Numbered from the stretch's first letter, positions 26,985 through 35,529 are shown. The stretch is DNA of 64,000 nt from Arthrobacter sp. MAHUQ-56 (GCF_019710585.1 NZ_JAIFZQ010000026.1:1-64000), one strand, 5' to 3'. Numbers and translations: made by a program. Notes: a model not told the origin generated them from the letters alone.

Positions 26985-27697
26985 TGACACAGGAACTTCT
27001 CGACACACTGCCCGCGCTCCGCGTCGGACGGCCACTGGTGGTTGCCATCGACGGGCCATCCGGCTCCGGCAAGTCCAGCGTCAGCAAGGAAGTGGCCCGC
27101 AGGCTGCGGCTCGCCTACCTGGACACGGGTGCAATGTACCGCGCCCTCACGTGGCACTGCGTCACCAACGGCATCGACCTCGAGGATGGCGCGGCGGTGG
27201 AGCAGGCTTCCCGGGACCTGGTCCTGGAACTGAGCACCAGCCCCAATGAGGAATTCGTTCGGGTGGACGGGGTGGACGTCACCGACGCCATCCGCGAACC
27301 CGCCATCTCCTCGGCCGTCAGCTCCGTCGCCACCACCCTCGGCGCCCGGACCGAACTCATCCGGCGCCAGCGCGAGCTGATCGAAAAGCACCACCGCCGC
27401 ATGGTGGTGGAAGGCAGGGACATCACTACCGTCGTCGCGCCCGGCGCCGAGGTGCGGATGCTCCTGACCGCCAGCGAGGAAGCGCGCCTGCGGCGCCGGG
27501 GCATCCAGCTGGGCGGAACGCAGAATGCCGAGCAACTCGCGGCGCAGGTCACCCGCCGGGATGCCAGGGATTCCACCGTGGTCAACTTCACGCAGGCCGC
27601 GTCCGGCGTGGTGACGCTGGACTCCTCCGACCTCGACTTCGAACAGACCGTGGACGCCGCCCTCGTGATAGTGACCAAGGTCCTCAACCGTGACTGA
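26984..27697 (+). CDS. cmk: Cytidylate kinase
   Basis: 237 residues. The P-loop DGPSGSGKSS is at 23-32, YLDTGAMYRALTWH is the CMP-binding region, and VVEGRDITTVVAPGA and the LID arginines (EEARLRRRG) are present. It phosphorylates CMP and dCMP. The ATG at 26984 overlaps the tyrA stop. Its 3' end overlaps the acyltransferase gene by 8 bases. Confidence 0.94.
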   Translation: MTQELLDTLPALRVGRPLVVAIDGPSGSGKSSVSKEVARRLRLAYLDTGAMYRALTWHCVTNGIDLEDGAAVEQASRDLVLELSTSPNEEFVRVDGVDVTDAIREPAISSAVSSVATTLGARTELIRRQRELIEKHHRRMVVEGRDITTVVAPGAEVRMLLTASEEARLRRRGIQLGGTQNAEQLAAQVTRRDARDSTVVNFTQAASGVVTLDSSDLDFEQTVDAALVIVTKVLNRD

Positions 27698-28406
27698 CGG
27701 GAGGGCTGGCGTGCCGTCCGGCCTGACCCTGGCATGGAGCAGGCCCGTGGGCTGGATCCTGGACCATCTGGTCTACCGGACCTCGGTGACGGGCAAGAGC
27801 CACGTCCCCACCGGGGGACCGGTGATCTTCGCGGCCAACCACATCAGTTTCCTCGATGGCCCCGTGATGTTCGGGGCGGCGCCGCGGCCCATGCACATCC
27901 TGGTCAAACAGGAAATGTTCAAGGGCTTCCTGGGGCGCGTGCTGACAGCGTCCGGCCAACTTCCGGTGGACCGAAGCGGGGACCGTGCCGCGCTGCAGCG
28001 CTGCAGGGAAGTGCTCGACGCCGGCCGGTGCGTGGGGATTCTCCCTGAAGGAACGCGGGGGAGCGGCGCGGCCGCGGACATCAACGGCGGCGTGGCTTGG
28101 CTCGCGCTGAACTCAGGGGCGCCGGTGGTGCCGGTCGCCATCCTGGGCACCCGGACCGGCCATGAGCACCTCGACTCAGTGCCGCGGCCGGGGCGGCGGT
28201 TCTACGTCAGCTTCGGTGGGGCCCTCACCCTGTCCCGCCGGGCCGGCGAAAGCGGCCGTGCTTCAATGGACAGGGCGGCGCAGGAGATCCGGGCAGCGCT
28301 CGCGGGGCACGTCCAGGACACCGTACAACTCAGCGGGCAGCCCCTGCCCTTCGCTGAACATCAAGACTTGACAGCAGTAGCCGGGACGCCGGCAGATGAC
28401 CACTAA
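27690..28406 (+). CDS. 1-acyl-glycerol-3-phosphate acyltransferase-like protein
   Basis: 238 residues of the PlsC family. Acyltransferase motif I is ANHISFLDGP (NHX4D), and the glycerophosphate-binding PEGTRG motif follows at about 118. No strong membrane helix beyond the N-terminal amphipathic segment. The family makes phosphatidic acid from lysophosphatidic acid at the membrane. It is wedged between cmk and der with overlapping frames; the GTG start lies within the end of cmk. Confidence 0.88.
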   Translation: MTDGRAGVPSGLTLAWSRPVGWILDHLVYRTSVTGKSHVPTGGPVIFAANHISFLDGPVMFGAAPRPMHILVKQEMFKGFLGRVLTASGQLPVDRSGDRAALQRCREVLDAGRCVGILPEGTRGSGAAADINGGVAWLALNSGAPVVPVAILGTRTGHEHLDSVPRPGRRFYVSFGGALTLSRRAGESGRASMDRAAQEIRAALAGHVQDTVQLSGQPLPFAEHQDLTAVAGTPADDH

Positions 28407-28416
28407 GGACAGTGCA

Positions 28417-29967
28417 ATGAGCGACACCACCCAGACTTCGGGATATCCCGGCGCGGACGACGACGAATACACTCCCAGCGGCGCCGACCAGGTTGCAGAA
28501 CGGCTGGCAGCCATCGACGACGACGAAGCGGAGCTGCGCGCGGCCTCCCTCCGGGCCGGGCTGGAGGACTACGACCTCGATGAGGACGACGCCGCCCTGC
28601 TGAGCGGAGAGTACGGCGACGAGGAGTTCGAAGGCCCCGTCAAACTGGACCCCGTGCTGGCCATCATCGGCCGGCCGAACGTGGGGAAGTCGACCCTGGT
28701 GAACCGCATCCTGGGCCGCCGCGAAGCCGTGGTGGAGGACACCCCCGGGGTCACCCGTGACCGCGTCATGTACTCGGCCAACTGGAACGGCCGCAACTTC
28801 ACGCTGGTGGACACCGGCGGCTGGGAACACGACGCCCGCGGCATCCACGCCCGCGTGGCCGAGCAGGCTGAGATGGCCGTGGAGCTCGCTGACGCCGTGC
28901 TCTTTGTGGTGGACTCGGCCGTCGGGGCAACCGCCACGGACGAAGCCGTGATGAAGATGCTGCGCCGCAGCAAGAAGCCGGTCATCCTGGTCGCCAACAA
29001 GGTGGACGACTTCGCGCAGGAAGCGGACTCGGCCGTCCTCTGGGGCCTCGGCTTCGGCGAGCCGTACCCTGTTTCGGCGCTGCACGGCCGCGGCGTGGCC
29101 GACCTGCTGGACAAGGTCATGGACGTGCTGCCGGAATTTTCCACCATCGAGGGCACTGACCGTTCCGGCGGACCGCGACGCATCGCCCTGATCGGCCGCC
29201 CGAACGTGGGCAAGTCCTCGCTGCTGAACAAGCTGGCCGGCTCCGAGCGCGTGGTGGTGGACAACACCGCCGGCACCACCCGTGACCCGGTGGACGAGTT
29301 CATCGAACTCGGCGGCCGTACCTGGCGCTTCGTTGACACGGCAGGCATCCGCCGCCGCCAACACATGGCGCAGGGCGCCGACTACTACGCCTCGCTGCGG
29401 ACCCAGGCCGCCCTCGAAAAGGCGGAGGTCGCCGTCGTGCTCCTCGCTGTGGACGAGGTCCTGAGCGAGCAGGACGTCCGTATCCTGCAGCTCGCCATCG
29501 AGTCCGGCAGGGCGCTCGTCCTGGCCTTCAACAAATGGGACCTGCTCGACGACGAACGGCGCCGCTACCTCGAACGTGAGATCGAGCAGGACCTGGCCCA
29601 CGTGGACTGGGCTCCGCGCGTGAACATTTCGGCAAAGACGGGCTGGCACAAGGACAGGCTGGTTCCCGCCCTGGACCTGGCCCTGGAGAACTGGGACAAG
29701 CGCATCGCCACCGGACGCCTCAACGCCTTCCTGGGCGAGCTCGTGGCCGCGCACCCGCACCCGGTCCGCGGCGGCAAGCAGCCGCGCATCCTCTTCGGCA
29801 CGCAGGCCTCCAGCCGCCCGCCGAAGTTCGTGCTGTTCACCACCGGGTTCCTGGACCCGGGGTACCGCCGGTTCATCACCCGCCGGCTGCGTGAGACCTT
29901 CGGCTTCGAAGGCACGCCCATCGAGGTCAGCATGCGCGTGCGGGAAAAGCGCGGCCGGAAGCGCTGA
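28417..29967 (+). CDS. der: Ribosome-assembly GTPase Der (EngA)
   Basis: 516 residues. Two GTPase domains: GRPNVGKST at 85-93 with DTGGWE and NKVDD, and GRPNVGKSS at about 260 with DTAGIRRRQ and NKWDLL; a KH-like domain ends the protein. Der matures the 50S subunit. The first 76 residues are an acidic extension. The ATG at 28417 has AAGGAC just upstream; an in-frame ATG at 28396 is an alternative. The gene follows the acyltransferase by 10 bases. Confidence 0.94.
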   Translation: MSDTTQTSGYPGADDDEYTPSGADQVAERLAAIDDDEAELRAASLRAGLEDYDLDEDDAALLSGEYGDEEFEGPVKLDPVLAIIGRPNVGKSTLVNRILGRREAVVEDTPGVTRDRVMYSANWNGRNFTLVDTGGWEHDARGIHARVAEQAEMAVELADAVLFVVDSAVGATATDEAVMKMLRRSKKPVILVANKVDDFAQEADSAVLWGLGFGEPYPVSALHGRGVADLLDKVMDVLPEFSTIEGTDRSGGPRRIALIGRPNVGKSSLLNKLAGSERVVVDNTAGTTRDPVDEFIELGGRTWRFVDTAGIRRRQHMAQGADYYASLRTQAALEKAEVAVVLLAVDEVLSEQDVRILQLAIESGRALVLAFNKWDLLDDERRRYLEREIEQDLAHVDWAPRVNISAKTGWHKDRLVPALDLALENWDKRIATGRLNAFLGELVAAHPHPVRGGKQPRILFGTQASSRPPKFVLFTTGFLDPGYRRFITRRLRETFGFEGTPIEVSMRVREKRGRKR

Positions 29968-30126
29968 TCCCGGTGTTGTCTTCGACACGTTGGGACTGAA
30001 ATCCGGAAAGTGTCATTCGCACCGCTCCGGATCGTGTAAGCTCTTCTAGGTGGTTCGGCCGGACTGCTGATGGAAATCCTCGGAGGAATCCCTGGGTGGA
30101 AGTTCAGCGGAGAACGGCGGAACCAG

Positions 30127-30202
<76 letters not shown>

Positions 30203-30203
<1 letters not shown>

Positions 30204-30247
30204 AAAGCGGAAGGCGCCGGAGAACATCTCCGGCGCCTTCCGCTTTT
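30203..30247. terminator. Bidirectional terminator between tRNA-Pro and the glycosylase gene
   Basis: A perfect 21-bp stem (30203-30223 with 30227-30247) closes a three-base loop ACA. Four A on the left and four T on the right give a U-tract in both directions, so it ends the tRNA transcript and the convergent glycosylase transcript. The left arm begins at the last base of the tRNA CCA. Confidence 0.93.
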
Positions 30248-30276
30248 GTGGTTGCGTTACTGTTTGCGCGGGTTTC

Positions 30277-31146
30277 CTACTTCAGGAACTTCGAAGTCCT
30301 GCGGTCAGCCAGGATCTTGCCCTTGGTCTGGCAGGTGGGACAGTACTGCAGGGCCGTGTCCGCGAAGGAGACTTCCCGTACCGTGTCGCCGCAGACGGGG
30401 CAGGGCTGGCCTGTACGGGCGTGCACCCGCATATGGCTGCGTTTCACATCCTTGAGGTCCTTGGGCGGCTTGCCCGCCGCCTCTGCCAGGGCTTCGCCCA
30501 GCACGCTGTGGATCGCGTCGTACAGCACCTGGACCGTCTCCCGGTCAAGGGACTTTGCAGTGGCGAAGGGGGAGATCCGGGCCGCGTGCAGGATTTCGTC
30601 ACTGTAGGCATTCCCAATGCCGGCGATGACACTCTGGCTGCGCAGGAGGCCCTTGATCTGTTGTGAACTGCCGGCCAGGATCTCAGCCAGCATCTCGGCG
30701 TCGAACGCCTCGGTAAAAGGATCGGGGCCCAGCGTGGCGATGCCCGGCACCTCCTGCGGATCCCGCACCACGTAGACCGCCAGGCTCTTTTTGGTGCCTG
30801 CTTCCGTCAGGTCAAGGCCCCGCGGCCCCTCCGGGCCGGAGAACGCGCAGCGGACCGCGATGAGGCCCTTGCCCATCCGGAGCTGGCTGTCCGCAGGGGA
30901 CTCGGTGAACCGCACCCAGCCCGCCCGCGCCAGGTGGAACACCAGGGAAACGCCGTCGGTGTCGATGCTGATGAACTTTCCGAACCTCCGGACACCGGAC
31001 ACCGTCCGGCCCTCAACCGCGGTGAAGGGCGGGTCGGCCGTCTTGAGCACGGCGAAGGAGGTGATCTGCAGTTTCGTCACCGTGCAGCCCCGCAGCTGTG
31101 CGTCAAGGAACGCGGCCAGGCCGGCGACTTCAGGCAGTTCCGGCAT
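30277..31146 (-). CDS. Fpg/Nei family DNA glycosylase-lyase
   Basis: 289 residues. The N-terminus MPELPEV supplies the catalytic proline-glutamate pair, the H2TH motif is around QSVIAGIGNAYSDEIL, and a C-terminal zinc finger (CPVCGDTV...CPTCQTKG) is complete. It removes oxidised bases from DNA. Whether it is Fpg or an Nei-type enzyme cannot be settled by eye; it is not in the usual polA-mutM or rnc-mutM context. Confidence 0.9.
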   Translation of the reverse strand: MPELPEVAGLAAFLDAQLRGCTVTKLQITSFAVLKTADPPFTAVEGRTVSGVRRFGKFISIDTDGVSLVFHLARAGWVRFTESPADSQLRMGKGLIAVRCAFSGPEGPRGLDLTEAGTKKSLAVYVVRDPQEVPGIATLGPDPFTEAFDAEMLAEILAGSSQQIKGLLRSQSVIAGIGNAYSDEILHAARISPFATAKSLDRETVQVLYDAIHSVLGEALAEAAGKPPKDLKDVKRSHMRVHARTGQPCPVCGDTVREVSFADTALQYCPTCQTKGKILADRRTSKFLK

Positions 31147-31242
31147 GGCCTACCTGCCCTGTCCCAAAGATGCTGCACCTGCGCTTGCACTCATGGGTCC
31201 CATCTTGTCAGAAACCCGGGTGGTGGCCGGGGCACTTGTGCC

Positions 31243-31280
31243 TATACTTTCAGCGGCGGCCCGATCACCGGGGGCCGCCG
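31243..31280 (+). promoter_or_regulatory. gcvH promoter -10 and 5' leader hairpin
   Basis: A strong -10 TATACT (31243-31248) predicts transcription from about 31255. The leader starts at once with a 9-bp GC stem CGGCGGCCC (31254-31262) / GGGCCGCCG (31272-31280). The hairpin may stabilise the 5' end. No glycine-riboswitch fold is seen. Confidence 0.5.
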
Positions 31281-31312
31281 TGACGTTGGTGTACCCCGAT
31301 GAAAGGCCCCCC

Positions 31313-31699
31313 ATGAGCAACATTCCCGAAGACCTGTCCTACACCGCCGAACATGAGTGGGTGTCGGCCCCCAATGCCGACGGCGTGGTCCGGGTGGGAA
31401 TCACCGACTTCGCCCAGGATGCGCTTGGAGATGTTGTCTACGCCCAGATGCCCGAGGCCGGCACGAAGATTACGGCAAACGAAGTCGTGGGCGAGGTGGA
31501 GTCGACCAAGAGCGTCAGCGACATCTACGCACCCGTCAGTGGCGAAGTAGTGGCCCGCAACGACTCCCTGGACACTGATTCGGCCCTGATCAACACCGAT
31601 CCATACGGTGACGGCTGGCTCATCGAGGTCAAACTGGCCGAACCTGACGCCGTTGAGTCGTTGCTCAGTGCATCGGAGTACGAACAACAGGTAGGCTAA
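31313..31699 (+). CDS. gcvH: Glycine cleavage system H protein
   Basis: 128 residues. H protein shuttles the aminomethyl group on a lipoyl lysine; here K66 in GEVESTKSVSD. N-terminal YTAEHEWV and C-terminal YGDGWLIEVKL are family signatures. gcvT and gcvP are not in the window; instead gcvH heads the gcvH-garA-ftsR-nuclease-merR module known from Rv1826-Rv1830. A longer open frame upstream overlaps the glycosylase on the other strand and is not used. Confidence 0.94.
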   Translation: MSNIPEDLSYTAEHEWVSAPNADGVVRVGITDFAQDALGDVVYAQMPEAGTKITANEVVGEVESTKSVSDIYAPVSGEVVARNDSLDTDSALINTDPYGDGWLIEVKLAEPDAVESLLSASEYEQQVG

Positions 31700-31853
31700 A
31701 GCTAACCGGTATTTCCGGTCCGGCCCCGCGTCGCAGGCAGGACGTCTTCGCACGTCAGCGGCCGGATGGGGGAGCCGGGGCCGGACCTGCCAGGGCCGGA
31801 GCGTAAACGTTGGCTGCAGGCCTGGAACCTGCAGCGTCGAAGAGGAGGAATCC

Positions 31854-32330
31854 ATGGCTGGCCACACACACAACCCTGCCGATGGGGATTACGGCGCGGG
31901 TGCGGCTAAGGCGTCGGAGACCACCTCGATCCATCTCACCCCGGTCACCGATGAACCCACTATCGCGCCGAAGCTGTCCTTCGATGAGCGCAACTCGGTT
32001 GAGGCCCTGCCGGCCGGTTCTGCGCTGCTCGTGGCGCACAGCGGCCCGAACGCCGGCGCCCGCTTCCTGCTCGACTCGGACGTGACCACGGCAGGCCGGC
32101 ACCCTGACGCGGACATCTTCCTGGATGACGTGACGGTTTCCCGCCGCCACGTCGAGTTCCACCGCACCGCCCGCAGCTTCGAGGTCGTTGACAAAAACAG
32201 CCTCAACGGCACTTACGTCAACCACGACCGTGTGGACCGGGTGGAGCTGAAGTCCGGCAGCGAAGTCCAGATCGGCAAGTTCCGCCTCACCTTCTACCTG
32301 AGCCCTGCCACAGCTGCAGGCCGCGGCTGA
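31854..32330 (+). CDS. garA: FHA-domain regulator GarA (OdhI-like)
   Basis: 158 residues. The N-terminal tail has ETTS at 22-25, the motif whose threonines are phosphorylated by Ser/Thr kinases in mycobacterial GarA and corynebacterial OdhI. The FHA domain (about 55-150) shows TAGRHPDADIFLDDVTVSRRH and SLNGTYVN. Unphosphorylated protein inhibits 2-oxoglutarate dehydrogenase and affects glutamate metabolism. AGAGGAGGAA gives a strong ribosome site. Kinases PknL here and others elsewhere could act on it. Confidence 0.93.
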   Translation: MAGHTHNPADGDYGAGAAKASETTSIHLTPVTDEPTIAPKLSFDERNSVEALPAGSALLVAHSGPNAGARFLLDSDVTTAGRHPDADIFLDDVTVSRRHVEFHRTARSFEVVDKNSLNGTYVNHDRVDRVELKSGSEVQIGKFRLTFYLSPATAAGRG

Positions 32331-32347
32331 TCCGGGGACCGCTGCCT

Positions 32348-33070
32348 GTGGCAATGGCACAACCGGAACGCCGGGGCCCCCAGGTCCTGAACATCGGCGA
32401 AGTCCTCGCCCAGCTCAGCGCGGACTTCCCCGGCATGACAGCGTCGAAAATCCGGTTCCTGGAAGAGAAGGGCCTGATCAATCCGCGGCGCACGCCGGCG
32501 GGTTACCGGCAGTATTCCGACGGAGACGTCGAGCGGCTACGCTTCGTGCTTGCCCTGCAGCGCGACCAATACCTGCCCCTGAAGGTCATCAAGGACTACC
32601 TTGATGCCATCGACAGGGGAGAGCGGCCGGATAACCTGCCGCCCGGCGTCGTGGTTTCCCCGCGCATCGTTTCGGACGAGCTCGCCGCTGAGCTGCAGAA
32701 CCGTGGGCGAAAGCTGACCGAGGAACAGTTGCGGACGGAATCCGGTGCCAGCGTGCCCCTGCTCCAGTCGCTCCTGAGCTTCGGACTCATCAGCCACAGC
32801 AACGGCCAGTTCGATGAACACGCCCTGCAGGTGGCGCGCGCGTGCGTCCAATTGGAAAGCCACGGCCTGGAGCCGCGGCACCTTCGCCCTTTCCAGGCGG
32901 CGGCCGAACGGGAATTCGGCCTGGTGGAACGAGCCGTGGCACCGCTTGCCTCGCGCAAGGACGCGGCATCGCAGGCACGGGCAGCCGAGGCTGCCCGTGA
33001 AATCAGCGACCTCTGCCTCACCCTGCACAGGGCCCTGGTGCAGGACCACATCTCACGCATGGACATCTGA
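32348..33070 (+). CDS. ftsR: MerR-family regulator FtsR
   Basis: 240 residues. A MerR-type winged helix lies near 14-80 (LNIGEVLAQLSADFPGMTASKIRFLEEKGLINPRRTPAGYRQYSDGDV, with the long wing turn). It corresponds to Rv1828 and to FtsR of Corynebacterium, which activates ftsZ. The GTG at 32348 or ATG at 32354 may be used; neither has a strong ribosome site. It overlaps the nuclease gene by one base. Confidence 0.88.
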   Translation: MAMAQPERRGPQVLNIGEVLAQLSADFPGMTASKIRFLEEKGLINPRRTPAGYRQYSDGDVERLRFVLALQRDQYLPLKVIKDYLDAIDRGERPDNLPPGVVVSPRIVSDELAAELQNRGRKLTEEQLRTESGASVPLLQSLLSFGLISHSNGQFDEHALQVARACVQLESHGLEPRHLRPFQAAAEREFGLVERAVAPLASRKDAASQARAAEAAREISDLCLTLHRALVQDHISRMDI

Positions 33071-33573
33071 TGATTGAAGTCGAGATCGTAGGCGTTCGCA
33101 TCGAACTGCCCTCCAACCAGCCCCTGGTCCTGCTCAAGGAGATGCATGGGGAACGCCACGTCCCCATTTGGATCGGCACCCCCGAGGCCAGCGCCATCGC
33201 CCTCGCCCAGCAGGGCGTGGTCCCGCCCCGGCCGATGACCCACGACCTCCTCGTCGACGTCGTGGAGTCCCTTGGCCACTCCGTTGTCAGCGTGAACATC
33301 GTTGCCGTGGAGGACAACATCTTTTACGGGCAGCTGCAGTTCGAAAACGGAACCACAGTGAGCTCCCGCGCTTCCGATGCCCTAGCCATCGCGCTTCGCG
33401 CCAAATGCCGGATCTGGTGTGCCGACGCCGTGATGGATGAGGCCGGGGTCCGCATCACCGAACACGATGAGGGAGAAGACGCCGAGCCCGGCCCCACGGT
33501 GGACGAGGAGCGCGAACTGCGCCGCTTCCGGGAGTTCCTCGACGACGTCGAGCCCGAGGATTTCGACGGCTAG
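33070..33573 (+). CDS. Bifunctional nuclease family protein (DUF151)
   Basis: 167 residues. The DUF151 core is clear: HVPIWIGTPEASAIALAQQGVVPPRPMTHDL and SSRASDALAIALRAKCRIW. The C-terminal 35 residues are acidic. Family members have been reported with DNase and RNase activity in plants, but bacterial function is poorly known. ATG overlaps the ftsR stop by one base; the order is the same as in Rv1828-Rv1829. Confidence 0.9.
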   Translation: MIEVEIVGVRIELPSNQPLVLLKEMHGERHVPIWIGTPEASAIALAQQGVVPPRPMTHDLLVDVVESLGHSVVSVNIVAVEDNIFYGQLQFENGTTVSSRASDALAIALRAKCRIWCADAVMDEAGVRITEHDEGEDAEPGPTVDEERELRRFREFLDDVEPEDFDG

Positions 33574-33590
33574 GTCACGTTAAGGTTAAA

Positions 33591-33684
33591 GTCGAGGCTC
33601 AAAGTTTCGACACGCCCCTTCGAAGGGCCCAACATCTTTGACCTCGGGGGCCGCCGGGCCTAACGTCGAAGTATCAAGTTCCCT
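33591..33684 (+). promoter_or_regulatory. Leader blocks shared with the parA-like gene
   Basis: GTCGAGGCTCAA (33591-33602), CTTTGACCTC (33636-33645) and TCAAGTTCCCT (33674-33684) match three blocks upstream of the gene at 22168, in a different order and spacing. The upstream strip also has TTAAGGTTAAAGTC and TCAAAGTTTCGA. The region lies in the 229-base gap before the merR gene and looks like a regulator-binding array. Confidence 0.5.
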
Positions 33685-33802
33685 TGCCTACGGCAGCCGC
33701 GCAAGTCACACTGGAAAGTGCGCCCCGCGAGAATCACACGCATGGTCTTCATGCCAAGTCTGCTGCACTGGTTATCGGGAGCGTACGACAAGGAGGATCC
33801 AC

Positions 33803-34396
33803 GTGAGTCCCAAAGGCGAAGCAGGCGGGCTGAAGCAGCCCACGGCTGGTGTTGCTGTGCCCGTGAGCGGTGCCCAGGGCCTCCTGTTTACCGAGGACCT
33901 CCCGGTGCTGGATGAGGACGCCGGCTACCGAGGGCCCACGGCCTGCAAGGCCGCGGGCATTACTTATCGCCAGCTCGACTACTGGGCGCGGACCGGGCTG
34001 GTGGAGCCGGCTGTCCGTGGCGCGGCAGGATCGGGGTCGCAGCGACTGTACGGCTTCCGCGACATCCTTGTCCTGAAAGTGGTCAAGCGGCTCCTGGACA
34101 CCGGAGTTTCCCTGCAGCAGATCCGCACCGCCGTAGAGCACCTGCGTGAACGCGGGGTGGAGGACCTGGCCCAGATTACCCTGATGAGCGACGGCGCCAG
34201 CGTCTACGAATGCACGTCTGCCGACGAGGTTATCGACCTCGTGCAGGGCGGACAGGGCGTCTTCGGCATTGCGGTGGGCCGCGTGTGGCGGGAAGTGGAA
34301 GGCAGCCTCGCCTCCCTGCCCAGCGAGCACGCCGCCGAGCAGTCCTTCCCCGACGACGAACTCAGCAAGCGCCGCGCCGCACGCAAGATCAGCTAA
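33803..34396 (+). CDS. Second MerR-family regulator (Rv1830 position)
   Basis: 197 residues. A 40-residue arm precedes a MerR winged helix (GPTACKAAGITYRQLDYWARTGLVEPAV...GSQRLYGFRDILVLKVVKRLLDTGVSLQQI) and a dimerisation helix. GTG at 33803 follows AAGGAGGAT; a longer open frame upstream has no site. It closes the gcvH-garA module. Its own leader holds repeats suited to autoregulation. Confidence 0.9.
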   Translation: MSPKGEAGGLKQPTAGVAVPVSGAQGLLFTEDLPVLDEDAGYRGPTACKAAGITYRQLDYWARTGLVEPAVRGAAGSGSQRLYGFRDILVLKVVKRLLDTGVSLQQIRTAVEHLRERGVEDLAQITLMSDGASVYECTSADEVIDLVQGGQGVFGIAVGRVWREVEGSLASLPSEHAAEQSFPDDELSKRRAARKIS

Positions 34397-34410
34397 GACC
34401 TTAGGAACAG

Positions 34411-34450
34411 CAGAAGGGGCCGCTCTCCGGATGGAGGGCGGCCCCTTCTG
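34411..34450. terminator. Terminator between convergent merR and ParA-like genes
   Basis: CAGAAGGGGCCGC (34411-34423) pairs with GCGGCCCCTTCTG (34438-34450), extended by an inner CTCC/GGAG pair and a GGAT loop. It lies between two genes that end toward each other and can serve both, though the U-tracts are short. Confidence 0.8.
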
Positions 34451-34474
34451 TGCCGGTACTTGCGGGTGGCCGTC

Positions 34475-35293
34475 TTACCGGGTGCGACTCCGCAGCCCGC
34501 TGCCTGCCGACATCAGGTTGGCCAGCAGGTCGTCGAACAGTCCGGCAGCGGATTTGGCGGAGTCGCCGGGCCAGTGGTGGACCGGGTGTGCTGCGCCCTG
34601 GATCTGCTGCCAGTTGGCCTGTTCCGGGATCCGCGGGCTGAGCAGGAGTTCGCCGAACATGGATTCCATCTCGGCCAGGCGGTACGTGTGCTCCGACGAG
34701 CCGGACCGGACCCGGTTGGCCACGATCCCGGCGGGGGAGAGATTTGGTGCGAACTCCTGCTTGAACAGCTGGATGGCCCGCATGGTCCGCTCCGTGCCGG
34801 CCACGGAGAACAGCCCGGGCTCGGCCACCAGTGCCACCTTGTCACTGGCTGCCCACGCCATGCGTGTCAGGCCGTTCAGCGACGGCGGGCAGTCCACCAG
34901 GACCAGCTGGTAGGCGTCGGTGCCAGCCAGGACCGCGGAAAGCCTGCGGAGGTCGCGGCGGCCCAGGTCCGGCCGGTCGTAGATGCCCGTGAAGGCGGAG
35001 CCGACGGCGACATCCAGCACCGCAGGCCCCGAGCCGTTGGTGCGGGCCCGGTCCGTCCAGGAGCTGCGCACGACGTTCTCGGCAAGTTTCGCGCGGCGGG
35101 GGTTCTTCAGCATCCGGCCGATATCCAGCTGGTCGCCCGGCTGGACGCCGAGGGCGGTGGTGGCGTCGGCGTGCGGATCAAGGTCCACCACCAGCGTGTG
35201 GATTCCCGCGGCCAGCGCCGCAGACGCCAATCCCGTGGTGACGGAAGTCTTGCCGACTCCACCCTTAAGGCTGCTGATGCTGACTACTTGCAC
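34475..35293 (-). CDS. Orphan ParA-family ATPase
   Basis: 272 residues. It starts MQVVSISSLKGGVGKTSVTTG, with a deviant Walker A; DLDPHADATTALG and LVLVDCPPSLNGLT are the switch regions. The C-terminal half lacks the usual ParB-contact pattern I can recognise, and no parB or plasmid gene is near. The GTG at 35293 was chosen because the fold begins there; a TTG 12 bases earlier is possible. Its cargo is unknown. Confidence 0.85.
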   Translation of the reverse strand: MQVVSISSLKGGVGKTSVTTGLASAALAAGIHTLVVDLDPHADATTALGVQPGDQLDIGRMLKNPRRAKLAENVVRSSWTDRARTNGSGPAVLDVAVGSAFTGIYDRPDLGRRDLRRLSAVLAGTDAYQLVLVDCPPSLNGLTRMAWAASDKVALVAEPGLFSVAGTERTMRAIQLFKQEFAPNLSPAGIVANRVRSGSSEHTYRLAEMESMFGELLLSPRIPEQANWQQIQGAAHPVHHWPGDSAKSAAGLFDDLLANLMSAGSGLRSRTR

Positions 35294-35502
35294 TTGAGAG
35301 ACCAAAACCTAACGCCGGAAGCAGTGTTGGGAGTAATGTTTGCTGCGGCAGAGCCGAAGCCGGACGGTCCTGCCGCCCTACTCATCATATGTTGATGCGT
35401 CGGCGAATCCTGCTTAATCGGACGTCGGCACGGCACCGACTGTGCTGCCGGGGCGGATTCCGCCAGCCAGGCTGTAAGCGTTCGTGACATGACGGGGAAA
35501 TC

Positions 35503-35529
35503 TGTGATGGTTGACACAAAGATTTGTGT
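35503..35529 (+). promoter_or_regulatory. pyc regulatory region: -35, GlxR-like site and inverted repeat
   Basis: TGTGA-TGGTTG-ACACA (35503-35518) fits the CRP/GlxR pattern with one half-site mismatch. It overlaps a consensus -35 TTGACA (35511-35516) and a perfect inverted repeat ACACAAA-GA-TTTGTGT (35514-35529). The -10 is not clear. The gene start is 67 bases downstream. Confidence 0.5.

Noticed and set aside
31147..31312. Glycine riboswitch before gcvH.
   Set aside because: The leader is too short and only one simple hairpin is seen; none of the conserved glycine-aptamer core elements can be recognised.
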